Positions 33,203 to 44,500 of a DNA stretch of 64,000 bases are shown in pieces. The notes beneath the pieces were generated by a model, which worked only from the letters and a program-made list of their open reading frames with translations, did no database searches and was not told the DNA's origin. Source of the DNA: Eublepharis macularius (Eukaryota; Chordata; Lepidosauria; Squamata; Eublepharidae); assembly GCF_028583425.1 (NCBI RefSeq), contig NC_072795.1:4425001-4489000 (forward strand), read 5' to 3'. The first letter of the stretch is position 1. The number at the start of each line of letters is the position of its first letter. The translations under genes and the position numbers were made by a program.

Positions 33203-33249
33203 ATGTCGCTCTAGGAATCATCAGAAACTCTATGGTAAAACTAACCAAG

Positions 33250-33610
33250 CTAGAGGTTGCCATCCTCCAAGTGGTGGCTGGAGATCTCCCATCATTACAA
33301 TGGATCTCCAGATTACAGAGATCAGCTCCCCCGGAGAAAGTGGCAGCTTTGGAGTGCCGGAATATTTTGATTCAGTCCCCTTGATTAAAGAGCATACTGG
33401 AACCCAGACTTCTCTCTTCAATTTAAACATAGCCCTTATTCAAGATGATAAGTAGGGTTGCCACCAGCCTCCAGGCGCATGATGGAGATCTCCTAGAACT
33501 GCAATGCCTCCAGCTGACAAACATCAGTTTCCCTGGAGAAAATGGCTGCGTTGGAGGGTGGACTCTATGGCATTATACCTGCAGAGGTCTCCCTCCTTCC
33601 CAAGGCTCCA
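33250..33610 (-). mobile_element. Two hAT MITE fragments, family AGGGTTGCCA
   Basis: One runs from GGTTGCCATCCTCCAAGTGG (33254) to about 33370. The second starts TAGGGTTGCCACCAGCCTCC (33452) and runs to about 33610. Confidence 0.65.
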
Positions 33611-33616
33611 CTCTCA

Positions 33617-33880
33617 AATTACAGCATCACAGAATCATGGAGTTGGAAGGGACCTCCAGGGTCATCTAGACCAACCCCCTGCACAATGCAGGAAATTCAC
33701 AAATACCTCTTCCACACACTCCCAGTGACCTCTGCTCCATGCCCAGAAGATGGCAAAACACCGTCAGGATCCCTAGCCAAACTGACCCGTGGAAAATTGC
33801 TTCCTGACCCCAAAGTGGCGATCGGCCTTACCCTGGACATGTAAGAAGGGGTCACGAGAACTAAGCACTGATGTAAATTT
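33617..33880 (-). mobile_element. CR1-type LINE 3' end
   Basis: It has AGAATCATGGAGTTGGAAGG, TCATCTAGACCAACCCCCTG and the GACCCCAAAGTGGCGATCGG body in reverse orientation. Confidence 0.75.
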
Positions 33881-33950
33881 TCAGGTGTTTTCCAAGCATG
33901 AGTTGGCAACCCTAGAAGAAGCGCTCATCTGATTTTATCCAGCTCCCCAG

Positions 33951-34086
33951 CAGCCTCTTCTTCAGTTGCTCAGTTTCAGACTCTTCTTCAGTTGCTCAGT
34001 TTCAGACTGAGCAACTCTTCTTCAGCCTCTTCTTCAGTTGCTCAGCCTCTTCTTCAGCCTCTTCTTCAGTTGCTCAGTTTCAGACA
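33951..34086. repeat. Degenerate tandem repeat of CTTCTTCAGTTGCTCAG
   Basis: Units of about 17-25 bp (CTTCTTCAGTTGCTCAGTTT and shorter forms) repeat five to six times. Confidence 0.85.
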
Positions 34087-34089
34087 CTC

Positions 34090-34560
34090 ACTCCTCCCTA
34101 CTGGGCTAGACCAACTAGCTCATGAGTGTTCTACCTACAAGTCCTTCTTTTAGCCATTAAGAGGTGAAGTGGTTGTTTGAATAGGCCTTTTGTTCGAATG
34201 GAGGAGAAGGAGTTAGTTACCCTGACTTGTAAACAGTGTAAACAGTGAACTGTCAAGAAGTGAAAGCATCTGTTTGCTTTGGAACAAAGGGAGAGAACGG
34301 GCCCGTCTCGTCTGCAATTCATGTGCCCGGTATCAGCTTCTCCAGCAGGTGATTTGCCAACAGCATCAAGAGTGTTCTACTCTGCTGGTTTTTGGCAAAC
34401 TAAAAGAATTTTTGATGATGAGACCCTTCAGCAAGCGTCAGATCTAGAAATCCCAGAATGTGCCACTGAAAGCACTAGACAGGAGGAAAACAGCCAGGAG
34501 CATTTTGCAGTCTGAAGAATGAGTGCAAAAATGATTTGGGGGAATATACTTTGGGTGTCA
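34090..34560. other. Unassigned spacer
   Basis: The 78-residue plus-strand open frame at 34279-34515 has no recognised domain. Nothing else is seen. Confidence 0.4.
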
Positions 34561-34567
34561 AAGAAGT

Positions 34568-34792
34568 AGGCTTGCCAGCTTCCAGGTGGTAGCTGGAGAT
34601 CTCCTGGAATTACAAGTGGTCTCCAGGCTATAGAGCTTAGTTCCCCTGGAGAAAATGGCTGCTTTGGAGGGTGGACTCTATGGCATTATAGCCAAATAAG
34701 GTCCCTCCTCTATCCAAACTCTGCCCTTTCCAGACTGCATCCTCCAAATCTCCAGGATTTTCCCAACCTGGAGCTGGCAACCCTACAAGGAA
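34568..34792 (-). mobile_element. hAT MITE, family AGGGTTGCCA
   Basis: It holds TAGGCTTGCCAGCTTCCAGG through GGAGCTGGCAACCCTAC, nearly full length. Confidence 0.75.
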
Positions 34793-35126
34793 GGCCATCC
34801 AGGCTAATTGATTACCACTAAGGCATGGACGCTGCTTCCCAGGGCAGGATGCCACAAGGGGTTGCCAGCAATTAGTGATGCTCACAACAAGTTGGAGATT
34901 TGGTAATGTGGCCTCCACTCAACCAGAAAACTTCTCCCTGCTTTTGAGTGCATCGCCAACTCCTCCAAAACTAGGCCTATTCAGAAATGGTCTCAAGTCT
35001 CTTTCCAGCATGAAGTTCTCCAACTTTCCCAAGGGACTGTGAGGTACTGTTCTACACTTGTGCCAGTCCTACCTTGAAGGAAGGTATTCTGAGTGTGGTG
35101 CTGGGGGACTGCAGTATAGGCCTGTG

Positions 35127-35630
35127 CAGGGCTCATTTCGAGGGGGAACGCACAGGAACGCAATTCCGGCAGTTCCCCAAAGAGGTCACATGTCAGGTGG
35201 CCCTGCCCACATGACTCTCGGCCATTGTGGGCCTGTTTTGGCCTGGATTGGGGCCAAAATGGCCTGAATTGGGCCTCTGACAGGTGGTGGATCACTCTCC
35301 CACTCAGCAGTGGCCCGATCCTGACTATTTTGGGCCCCTTTTCGGCCATTTTCAGCCCCTTTTGCCATTTTGGGCCCAATTTCGGCCCTGAATGGCCAGG
35401 ATTGGGTCCAAAACAGAAAGGACAGGTGATGTCAGGGGGTGTGGCATATGCAAATCAGTTATGCTAATGACACACTGTCGGTGATGGCAAGGGGCATGTC
35501 ACATGTTAATAGGTTATGCTAGTAACATGTTTGTAAACCCATCCAATAAAAATTCTTTTTTTAAAAAAAACCGTGTTAATAGGTTATGCCAATGAGTTCC
35601 TCCAGCTCTTTTTCTACGAAATGACCCCTG
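35127..35630 (+). mobile_element. hAT MITE, family CAGGGCTCATTTCG, copy 4, with nested L1 end
   Basis: It starts CAGGGCTCATTTCGAGG and ends CGAAATGACCCCTG. A perfect 8-bp duplication GGCCTGTG lies at 35119-35126 and 35631-35638. A 54-bp L1 tail lies inside at 35520-35573. Confidence 0.9.
35520..35573 (+). mobile_element. 54-bp L1 3' end insertion
   Basis: The phrase TTGTAAACCCATCCAATAAA and an A-rich end are the L1 3' terminus. A perfect 16-bp target duplication TGTTAATAGGTTATGC lies at 35504-35519 and 35574-35589. It is an extreme 5' truncation. Confidence 0.8.
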
Positions 35631-35794
35631 GGCCTGTGGGATTTGTTACGCAAATTTAAGTACCCTTACCCAGATTCTTCAGAGCAGAGGCGGAGACAGA
35701 CAAGGGCGTGCTTCAAGGATTTTTATTTAATATTGCAATATTGGCTACAGCTTCTCAAAAAGCTAAGTGTACCAGAGAACATAAAGCTTACAAG

Positions 35795-36088
35795 CAGGGC
35801 TTTTTTTCTGGGAAAAGAGGTGGTGGAACTCAGGACTGCACAATGACGTCACTTTGGGTCAGCTGGAACAAGGGGGAGTATTTTTAAGTTTAAATTGCCC
35901 TTGGCGAAAATGGTCACATGGCCGGTGGCCCCGCCCCCTGATCTCCAGTCAGAGGGGAGTTTAGGTGTGGAGGACAATCTAAACTCCTCTCTGTCTGGCG
36001 ATCAGGGGGCGGGGCCACCGGCCATGTGACCGTTTTCAAGAGGTGCTGGAACTCCGTTCCACCGCATTCCAGCTGAAAAAAAGCCCTG
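35795..36088 (-). mobile_element. hAT MITE, family CAGGGCTTTTTT, copy 1
   Basis: It starts CAGGGCTTTTTTTCTGGG and ends CTGAAAAAAAGCCCTG. A perfect 8-bp duplication CTTACAAG lies at 35787-35794 and 36089-36096. The centre is palindromic around CCCCTGATC / GATCAGGGG. Confidence 0.9.
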
Positions 36089-36599
36089 CTTACAAGCCAG
36101 TTTTAAAGACATTTTTCTAGTACAAAAGGAACTACCTGCTGAACAGTTTGCAATTGGTCCTTTACATACGTCTGATCTCTATAGTTATTTTAATTGGCTA
36201 CTACTCAGTTCTCTTAGCTTGTCTCACGATATTGCATCTATCAATGTAACTTTCTATTTCCTTTATTTGGTATCCTTTTGCTGACTTTGAATTTCTCACT
36301 TCTGCTGACTTCCAAACTTTAGAATCAAGAGTTATAGACAGAGGGAGCGAATGTGCTCTTGGATCTGTTTCTCCCTTCTCATGAGACAGTAACCTAAAGA
36401 ATGCGGTCTTATCAAGTTCCCTAGGCAACTACCAAAGAGAAACATTTCAGCCTTGGTTATGCTGTTGAAGCAGCTTTCAAAGGTGGAACAAGGAGAGGAA
36501 AATGGGAGAGGGGGGGTTGCAAAAACATATCACTCTGCACTGTGGATGAAAGTATGAACTTCTATAAAACCCTTATAAGAAAAGGAATATTAAACTCTT

Positions 36600-38115
36600 A
36601 ACTCTACAGGTTCCACAAGGTTCTATCTTGTCCCCCATGTTTTTCAACATCAATGTTAAGCTGCTGGGAGAAGTCATCTAGAAATGTGGGCTGAGTTGCC
36701 ACCAGGGCTTTTTTCCAGCTAGAATGCGGTGGAACGGAGTTCTGGCACCTCTTGAAAATGGTCACACGGCTGGTGGCCCCGCCCCCTGATCTCCAGACAG
36801 AGGCTGGGCAATATAAACTCCCCTCTGTCTGGAGATCAAGGGATGGGGCCACCGGCCGTGTGATCATTTTTGCCAAGGGCATTTTAAACTTTAAAAAATT
36901 CCCCCCTTGTTCCAGCTGACCCAATGTGACGTCATTGTGCAGTCTTCCACCACTGAGTTCCACCACCTCTTTTCCCAGAAAAAAAGCCCTGGTGGCCACC
37001 AATATGCAGATGACACTCCGCACTATCTCACGCTTTCAGGCTGTGGCAACTGTAAAGGTGCCTGGAGGCCGTTTTGGAACGGATGAGGGCTAACAAACTG
37101 AAACTTAACCCTAACAAAACAGAGGAGCTACAGGTAGGGGGGAAGGTCTGACCCCAGAAATGGGTATCTCCTGTTTTGGATGGGGTTGCACTCCCCTTAA
37201 AGGAGCAGGTTTGTAGCAGGGAGTGCTGCTAGACGTGGGCCTCCTGTTGGAAAAACAGGTGGCAGCGACGGCCAGGGGTGCCTTTTACCATCTTCAGCTA
37301 GTGAGCCAGCTGCGGTCATTCCTGGGGAGGGAGGAGATCTTGACACTGTGGTGCATGCCATGGTAACATCTATATTAGACTACTGCAATGCACTCTACAT
37401 GGGGCTGCCCTTGAAGACTGTCCAGAAGCTACAGAATGCTGTGGCCAAAATGATGACTGGAGTGAGTCATAGAGAACATAAATAATAATAATAAAATAGT
37501 AATAATAATATCACCCCAGTCTTGTTCCATCCACACTGGCTCCCCGTGTCCTTCTGTGCACAATTTTTGGTGCTGGTATTGACTTTTAAAGCTAAATACG
37601 GCTGGGGACCAGAATACCTTAAAGATCGCCTTCATCCATATGAACTTACCTGTCTGCTCCAGTTATCTTTGGAGGCCCTGCTTTGTGTACCCCCACTCTC
37701 TGAGACTCGATGGGTGGCAACCATGAAAGTGCCTTCTCGATCCCACTGCCAAAACTTTGGAACTCTCTCCCCAGAGAGATTCTTCGGTTTCCTTCTGTCA
37801 TTGCCTTCCGCCAGCAGGTGAAGACTTTTTTGTTCTCCTCAGTAACTCTTATGGGCCCTCCTCTCTGATTTTGTTTCATTTATATGTTTATGTGTTTTTA
37901 TTGAATTATTTAAATGTTTTGGACAGGAGACCACCAAGGAAGACTCTGCAGTGGAAGGCAATGGCAAACCACTTCTGCTTCTCACTTGCTTTGAAAGCCC
38001 CAGCAGGGGTCGCCACCAGTCAGTTGTGACTTGACAGCACTTTACATGCATACAGATGTTTTAAATGTTTTGTTATTTGCTGCCTTGGGGACTTTATTTG
38101 GATAGAAAGGTGGCA
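36600..38115 (+). mobile_element. L2-type LINE remnant with reverse transcriptase blocks
   Basis: The plus-strand translation starts QVPQGSILSPMFFNINV (36608 on). After the MITE at 36703-36991 it continues with the catalytic YADDT (37003-37017), RANKLKLNPNKTEELQ and later FKAKYGWGPEYLKDRL. This is the L2 reverse transcriptase, decayed and not in one frame. The 3' part is followed by a BovB/Sauria-like tail segment at 37930-38050. Confidence 0.8.
36703..36991 (+). mobile_element. hAT MITE, family CAGGGCTTTTTT, copy 2, nested in L2
   Basis: The ends are CAGGGCTTTTTTCCAGC and GAAAAAAAGCCCTG. The flanks GTTGCCAC / GTGGCCAC match at seven of eight bases. It splits the L2 reverse transcriptase just before YADDT. 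Confidence 0.9.
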
Positions 38116-39885
38116 TATAAATAAAATAGTGCCCATTTCCAAAGAGCAATATTTTGAGTGGCGCCTTTGAACTCTTCTGATTTTGGTGGGGAAGTTACAA
38201 TCTGTGTAATAGATAACCATTCTTTAAATGTCCAGAGCAAGCTTAGTTCTCCAGGCATTTCGTATTTGACGAGAGGAAAGTGAGCTGAAATTCTGTGCTT
38301 TTTTATTGCGTGTACGAAAACAAATGGATTCTTCTCTAACACCCAAATGACTTTATTGTTAGGTTTCATGCGCTAGGTATGCTTGCAAGGGAACAGTGGG
38401 AAGTTTAGTAAAATAAAGTGAAAGAGCTGGGGAAAAACTTGAATTATGTTATACAGTGCAGGAGAAGGAAAAATAAATATGGAAAATAACTGGCTGTAGG
38501 GGGACGAAAGTTTCTTTAAAGTTAAGTTTGCTTTCCGCTTTGACCCAGGGGGAAATTACTTCTTGGCCCCAAATATCAGTTGCCTGAGGCTCAGTTTGTA
38601 TGAATTTGTGGGGGCAGAAATGTGATTATTTAGAAAGCTGCGTGGTATTTTACTGTGCATTCAATTATTTTGACCTCTGGTCTTGGTGTTAGGCATTTTA
38701 TTGGGCCAGGGAAATATCAATTTTTTCCTACCAACTCTGCAACCCAGTGTGTAAGGCTGTGTCCCTTGGTCCACTAAACTCAACTGCCCCCGCCTCACAA
38801 AATTCCCCTTGACATATCAAATTGGATTTGAGTCCTGGTACCAGAGTGTGTTTTTCACAACACCATTTTCTTGATGCAAATCCTCTCCTGAACCACCTGT
38901 CTGGTCCATGGGCAGGGGAGATGCAGATATAATAACACATATACACATATACAGGTATTTTAAAGTTTCTTTTAAAACTTTGTAAGATTCGATCACAGTT
39001 CTTCCATTGTTTGTCTGGTTTGGTCTTGGGAGGCCAAGTCAGAAGTGGATGGTTCCCCGTTACCCAAATAGGAGATCCTAATTAATTGGGGGAATTAGTA
39101 TTAAAGGAGACAAGTGAGAGGGGTAATTTGGAATCTTTACCAATGTGTACGGGGATTGTTCCCTTAGAGAACTCTCAAATAAAGCAGGTGAATGTTTAAC
39201 AGGAAAGGTTTCTTTTATTAAAGGAGGAATAAAGAGCAAGTGCACAAAACACACACACAAACTCATGCAGGGCTAACTAATAAAATCAGAGAGAAAAGGT
39301 GGAAAGCAGTTTTGGAGAGGGCTATAATTCCCAGTCTTGGAAGAGGAAGGTTGCATGGAGACAGCAGTGAAAATGACCAGCGTTTCATGGTGAGGAGGGC
39401 TCAGGCATATCCGTGGGTGCGTGTATGGGTCCAGAACACAGAACACATAGCTGGGGAAGCCCGATTATTGTGTAAAACGTACCCTGGGACAAGCTGACAT
39501 CTTTGCCCCAAAACAATAACTTAATGGTTTGTCCAGAGGTAGAACAATAAGTTGGAAAAGGCTAAATATGATTATATGGGATGGAGGAGAGATAAAATTA
39601 TTGCTTGATGACCCTTTAAGCACCGGGTGGGGACGCTGCCAGGCTCACAGGTTAGGTAGGTGACGGGAAGCACGGAAAGACATTGATAAGATAACCAGAT
39701 AAGATAACCAAGAGTTCCTTGGCAGACATCATTGTCTTGTGCTTCTTGGGGGGTGAAGAGGCAGGCAGTCAATGGCCTGGTGGTTTTCCAGTCTCCTGCC
39801 CATCTGGCATTTTCTCTGGGCCAGGCAGTGTTCTGGAGGTTATGGAAAGGGGTGATGAATGATATTCATAACCCCCTTCCATCAG
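38116..39885. other. Mostly unique sequence
   Basis: About 1.8 kb has no gene or certain repeat terminus. A short (CA)n occurs at 39246-39259. Older repeats may be hidden here. Confidence 0.4.
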
Positions 39886-39887
39886 GG

Positions 39888-40159
39888 AGCCAGTTTGGAG
39901 TAGTGCTTAAGAGCGGCAGGACTCTGATCTGGAGAGCCGGGTTCGATTCCCCACTCCTCCGCTTGTAGACAGCTGGGTGACCTTGGGTCAGTCACAGCTC
40001 TCTCAGAGCTCTCTCGGCCCCATCCACCTCACAGGGTGATTGTTGTTGTGGGGATAATAATGGCATACTTTGTAAACTGCTCTGAGTGGGTGTTAAGTTG
40101 TCCTGAAGGGCACTATATAAATTTTGTTGTTGTTGTTGTTGTTGCTGCTGCTGCTGCTG
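39888..40159 (+). mobile_element. tRNA-derived SINE with trinucleotide tail, tail split by Helitron-like copy 2
   Basis: It holds GGAGCCAGTTTGGAGTAGTG through CACTATATAAATTTTG, then (TTG)n(CTG)n. Similar trinucleotide tail (GTTATTATTGTTATTG) continues at 41167-41198 on the far side of the inserted element. Confidence 0.8.
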
Positions 40160-41165
40160 CTAGTACAAAGCCTGTTGTGGGAACGCAGCGGGCTCTAGAA
40201 AGCTGGGTCAGGAGAGGGCTGGCAGGAAGGCAGCCAAGGAGGGCTGACGAGCGGGTGAGGGTCCCTGCCATCCCCCCCCCATGTCACTGGCTGATCAACT
40301 GGAGAAGGCGAAGGTGAGGGGCTGGCCTCCTTCTCTCCACCAGCTGGAGAGGGAAAGCGATGGGCTCGCCACCCCCCGTTGCCCACTGATCAGGTGGGCA
40401 GGGAGAAGCGGTGGGCTTGCTGTGGGGAGGGGAGTCAGGCAGCCTGGCTCTGCACCTGGCAGCCGCCCCATTCGGCCCCAGAGCTGAGTTGGGTACTTGG
40501 CACAGCTGGGAGAGCACTGCTGGGGGGAGGGGAGGCAGGAAGTCTGGCTCTGCACCTGGCAGCCACCCCATTCGGCCTCAGAGCTGAGTTGGGTACTTGG
40601 CACAGCTGGGAGAGCACTGCTGGGGGGAGGGGAGGCAGGAAGTCCGGCTCTGCACCTGGCAGCCGCCCCATTCGGCCCCAGAGCTGAGTTGGGTACTTGG
40701 CACAGCTGGGAGAGCACTGCTGAGGGGAGGGGAGGCAGGAAGTCCGGCTCTGCACCTGGCAGCTGCCCCATTCGGCCCCAGAGCTGAGTTGGGTACTTGG
40801 CACAGCTGGGAGAGCACTGCTGGGGGGAGGGGAGGCAGGAAGTCTGGCTCTGCACCTGGCAGCCGCCCCATTCAGCCCCAGGGCCGATTGGAGTGCCTGG
40901 CACGGCAGGGAGAGTGCTGCCAGGGGGTGGGGGGAGGCAGGTGGCAGCCACCTGATTCGGTCCCATTGGGGCCGAATCGGACAGCTGGAGTGACAGGGAG
41001 CTCTAAAGGGGAAGACAGGCGGCCTGGTGCTCCTGCGCTGGCCTCCTCAGCAAGCCCTGTTGCTGAGGACTCACCTTGTATTCTTGCTAGGGGTGCGCAA
41101 GCGCGTCTGTGCTCTGGGATTGACGTGAGTCATCGGAAACACAGTTTCCCTTTTATAGATATAGA
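40160..41165 (-). mobile_element. Helitron-like non-autonomous element, copy 2
   Basis: Read on the minus strand it begins TCTATATCTATAAAAGGG and ends CAGGCTTTGTACTAG, i.e. 5' TC and 3' CTAG with a short AGCC/GGCT stem. Its start aligns with copy 1 (TTTCC..ACGACTCA in both), and so does its end (TTTCTAGA.CCCG..GGGCTTT). The middle is a 100-bp minisatellite. Confidence 0.5.
40430..40890. repeat. 100-bp minisatellite, about 4.5 units
   Basis: CACAGCTGGGAGAGCACTGC recurs at 40501, 40601, 40701 and 40801, exactly 100 bases apart. Units differ by only a few bases. The 209- and 223-residue open frames on the two strands exist because 100 is not a multiple of three and the sequence is GC-rich, not because of coding. 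Confidence 0.95.
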
Positions 41166-41361
41166 TTGTTATTATTGTTATTGTTATTATTATTATTACA
41201 TGCTGAGCATGCACTTCTGCCCCTGAGCTGTGGCAGCTGAGCCCTACACCTGTAATCATGGATAGCTGTAATAATGGACAGAGGATACTCAACCGGAATC
41301 TAGGCACATCACTCAAAACCAAAATACTCAGGCCTTACTGAGTTTTAGGTAGGTGGTTGCT

Positions 41362-41367
41362 TTTATT
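41362..41367 (-). terminator. Candidate poly(A) signal of the CKAP5-like retrogene
   Basis: Plus-strand TTTATT reads AATAAA on the minus strand, about 155 bases past the TGA at 41520-41522. It would give a short 3' UTR. This UTR does not resemble CKAP5 coding sequence. Confidence 0.5.
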
Positions 41368-41519
41368 GCTTACTTTTTCACCTCATGAATGATTTGCTGG
41401 CCGGAAAGAAGAATTTGCTGGCCAAACGGTGGACCCTCTGAACCTGGGACACCGGTCTTTTAAGGCTCAGGTCTGGAGGACAGAATCTTACCCTCTCTTG
41501 AAGCTGGCCTCTCAAGAGA

Positions 41520-44500
41520 TCAGCTGTTCTGTTTGCCTCCTCTCTCTGATCCTATAACTGCCAAGCCGTGCTTGACGTAACTCCGGAAGAGTAGGGAACA
41601 GGTTTTCAAGAAAGGTTCCAAGTCTGCCTCCGGGTTCTCCTTCTTGTATTCATATAACTCTTCAAGGCCAGCCCTGGCAGTCTCTTTGCAGTTGATCTTC
41701 TTGAAAATTGACCCCAGAGTGTTTTCGATTTTGCCTTCCGCTGGCAGAGAACACTCTGTGTCCCCATCCACCCCGTTCTGCTTTGCCGAGTGTCCGACAA
41801 ACTTCCTCAGGTAGGCCTCCAACTCAGACTCGCCTTTGTCTTGTATCAACGAGAGGTGATCCAAAATCTCCTCTCCCTTCAGCTTGCAGAAGGTGTGCAG
41901 CAGAGTTTTCAGTGCCCTGAGTGGGATACTACTCTGAGACTGCTTCAGTTTCTCCTCAGGCAAAGCCTTCATGAAGATGTGGATATCCAGAAGGATCTGG
42001 TCCAAATTGATGCTACCGATAGTCTGCGGAAGGAGCCTGGAGGTTTTCCATAAACACTTCGCCACGACTTCAGAAAAGGGTAGAGGGCAGGTGCTGGCTG
42101 TCAAGCATTCACAAAGAAGGTCCAGCAAAGAGCTGAGAATTCTGGTCTGGTCTGATCTCTCCAGCACCTTGGTCATCAGGAGATTGACAAACTGGGTGAC
42201 TTCCTGCCCCTCCTGAAGCTCTTCAACCGGAGAATCCAACAGTAAGGTGATGAGGATGTTCATGAGATCCTTCAGCACCCCAGTTGAGGCTTCCTGGGCC
42301 AGGCCGTCCACCTGAAAGAGAGAGACCATACTGCAGATGACGCTGCTGTAAAGCTTGGCGACTTCTTCCTTCTCGGTCTCCTCCTCCGCTGTCACATGGA
42401 GCCGATGGATGAACTTCAGCTGCCGGAGCGTGGCTATCAAGAATTGGTTGATGTGACCAGACATGGTCCTCACCTTGTCCTCCCGTCTTAGAATCTCTTG
42501 GATCTCTGCTAGAGCCTCAGTGCTGGTGCTGATGTTGCCGCTGGCCACATGGCAAATAATCATATTGATGCTACTCCCAGTCTGAGACTCAAGGCTCGTA
42601 GCTCTGGGAGCATTGCTACCCAGATTTGGACTCTGGCCCAAGGCCATGCTGCCAGCATTCCCTGTCTCAGTCCTGTCCTGATGGAGAGTTGAATATTCTT
42701 CCCCTGTGCGGTTGCTGATTGCATGGCTTCGTCTGCAGCCTTCTAGTCCTGCCCTAGTGCTCATGTTGGAGACCTGAGTGTACACTTTTTCTTCTTTGAC
42801 TCTCCTCGCCTCTACCTCTCTTACACCGTCCTCCAGCAAGTTCATGTGCTTCTCAGATACACCAGCAATCGCCTTGAAGGCCTCAGACCCGTAGACATCT
42901 CTGGCTGTCGCGACGACTCTCAAGGCAGCACTATGGACCGAGTTGTTGGAATCTCCTGTCAAGGCGATGATGGTCTTCAGAGCTTTGCTTGGGCTTGGCT
43001 GGCCCACATCTGGGCCATACTCTTTCAGCAGCCACCCCAGCTCTTCCAAGCATCCAACCCGCTGGTTGGGGTTCTTGCCCTTGGCTCCCTCCAGGAGGAA
43101 ATAGAAAGTCTTGGAGACTGGGTAGATAAGGATTGTCTGCTTCACTATAGCCCGCACCTCTTTGAGGATGGACTCCTTGGTTGCCCCCATTTTCAGCAGG
43201 AGGTAGGGCAGGAAGGAGGATGCCTCGTTCTCCATCAACTGGTAGTTCTCCTGGATTAGCAGATCAAAGAGTTTTTTGAGATACTCCAAGCTCTTCATCA
43301 GCACCCACGTGTTGGTGTCAAAGAGCCGCAGAGTGAGCCATTTCAGGACGAGGTCCAGGCAGCTGATGACTCCGTCCTTTTCCGTCTCCAAGTGCTTCGT
43401 CATCATGGTCAGAGCTTTGATGTGGTGCTGGAAGTTGGAGTGGAAGAGCTCCTCTTGCAGACAGTTGGAGAGGCAGCCACTCATCTGAGCCTTGAGCTGT
43501 TCCACATACTTGCTGCTCGGGGTGCTGAAGTTCCATCTCAGCACCTTCAGGGCCTTCTCGTCCTTCATCCTTTGCTCTTTGGCTTTGGGAACAATAATGA
43601 AAATGGGCCCAACCTTGCTGCTGTCTTCCTTCATGCCGTATTTGGTCTTCACGCCTGGCATCTTCTTAGCTTTGGGGACAGTCCCTTCCGGTTTTGTTTT
43701 TTTGGCATCCAAGTTCAGCTCGGTGGACCCCACATTTTCTGCAGAAAAGGAGGCCGGGTTGGAGTGTTGGGGAGGAGCCAACTTGGGCCAAGGCTTGCTC
43801 CTTGGTAACTCGGAAGGCGAGTTGTCAAGAGGGGTAGTGGGCTTGGCTGGCCACCCAGCTTTGGTGTTCTCCAGCACTAGCAAGACCTGGTCTCTGGAAG
43901 CCGGTTTCAGTTTACCAGCCGCTTCAGACATCTTCTCAAAACCGAGGTGGAGCAGGAAGAACGGCAGGGCCTCATGGGCTGCCTTGCACGTCTCCTCTTG
44001 GCGATCCTCCAGGGACGAATAGAGGTGAGGCAGACAGCGAACCAGGTCAGTAGAGGCAGAACTAGGGCAGGGCAGTTTATCAGCCAGCCACCCCAGGATG
44101 CCCTGCCTTTGGGGGAAATTCTCCTTCTTCAGCTCTGCGGAGAGATCCTCTTCATCCAGCCACTCCTTCATGCCTGTCTGCTCGGCCCAGGCTTCCACCG
44201 TTTTGAGCGCCACTGCTCGCACGCTGCCCTTGCTGTCTCTGAAAACAGCAATGAGAGGGATACCTAGTGTCTTGATGTGGTATTTAATACCCGGTCCCAT
44301 GAGCCTAGCTAGCTGCTGAAGAATCCCAAGAGTCTGCTTCACCAGGGCTTTATTGGAGTCATGCAAGCAGATCTTCAAGGCCGCCGGGAGATCCCCGATG
44401 CTGGGCTGGATCGATTTGACATCGCTGAGGATCCTGGAGAGCTCCTCCAGACCTTCCCTGCGGACCTTCCAGCCCGAGTCCTGCATCTTGTGCATCAGCT

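Noticed and set aside
40430-40890. CRISPR-like array
   Set aside because: Units are 100 bp with no spacer structure, in a vertebrate genome; it is a minisatellite.
40295-41226. 223- and 209-residue frames with repeated PSTQLSS- or GTWHSWEST-like units
   Set aside because: The 100-bp minisatellite lacks stops in several frames on both strands; no signal or domain supports a protein.
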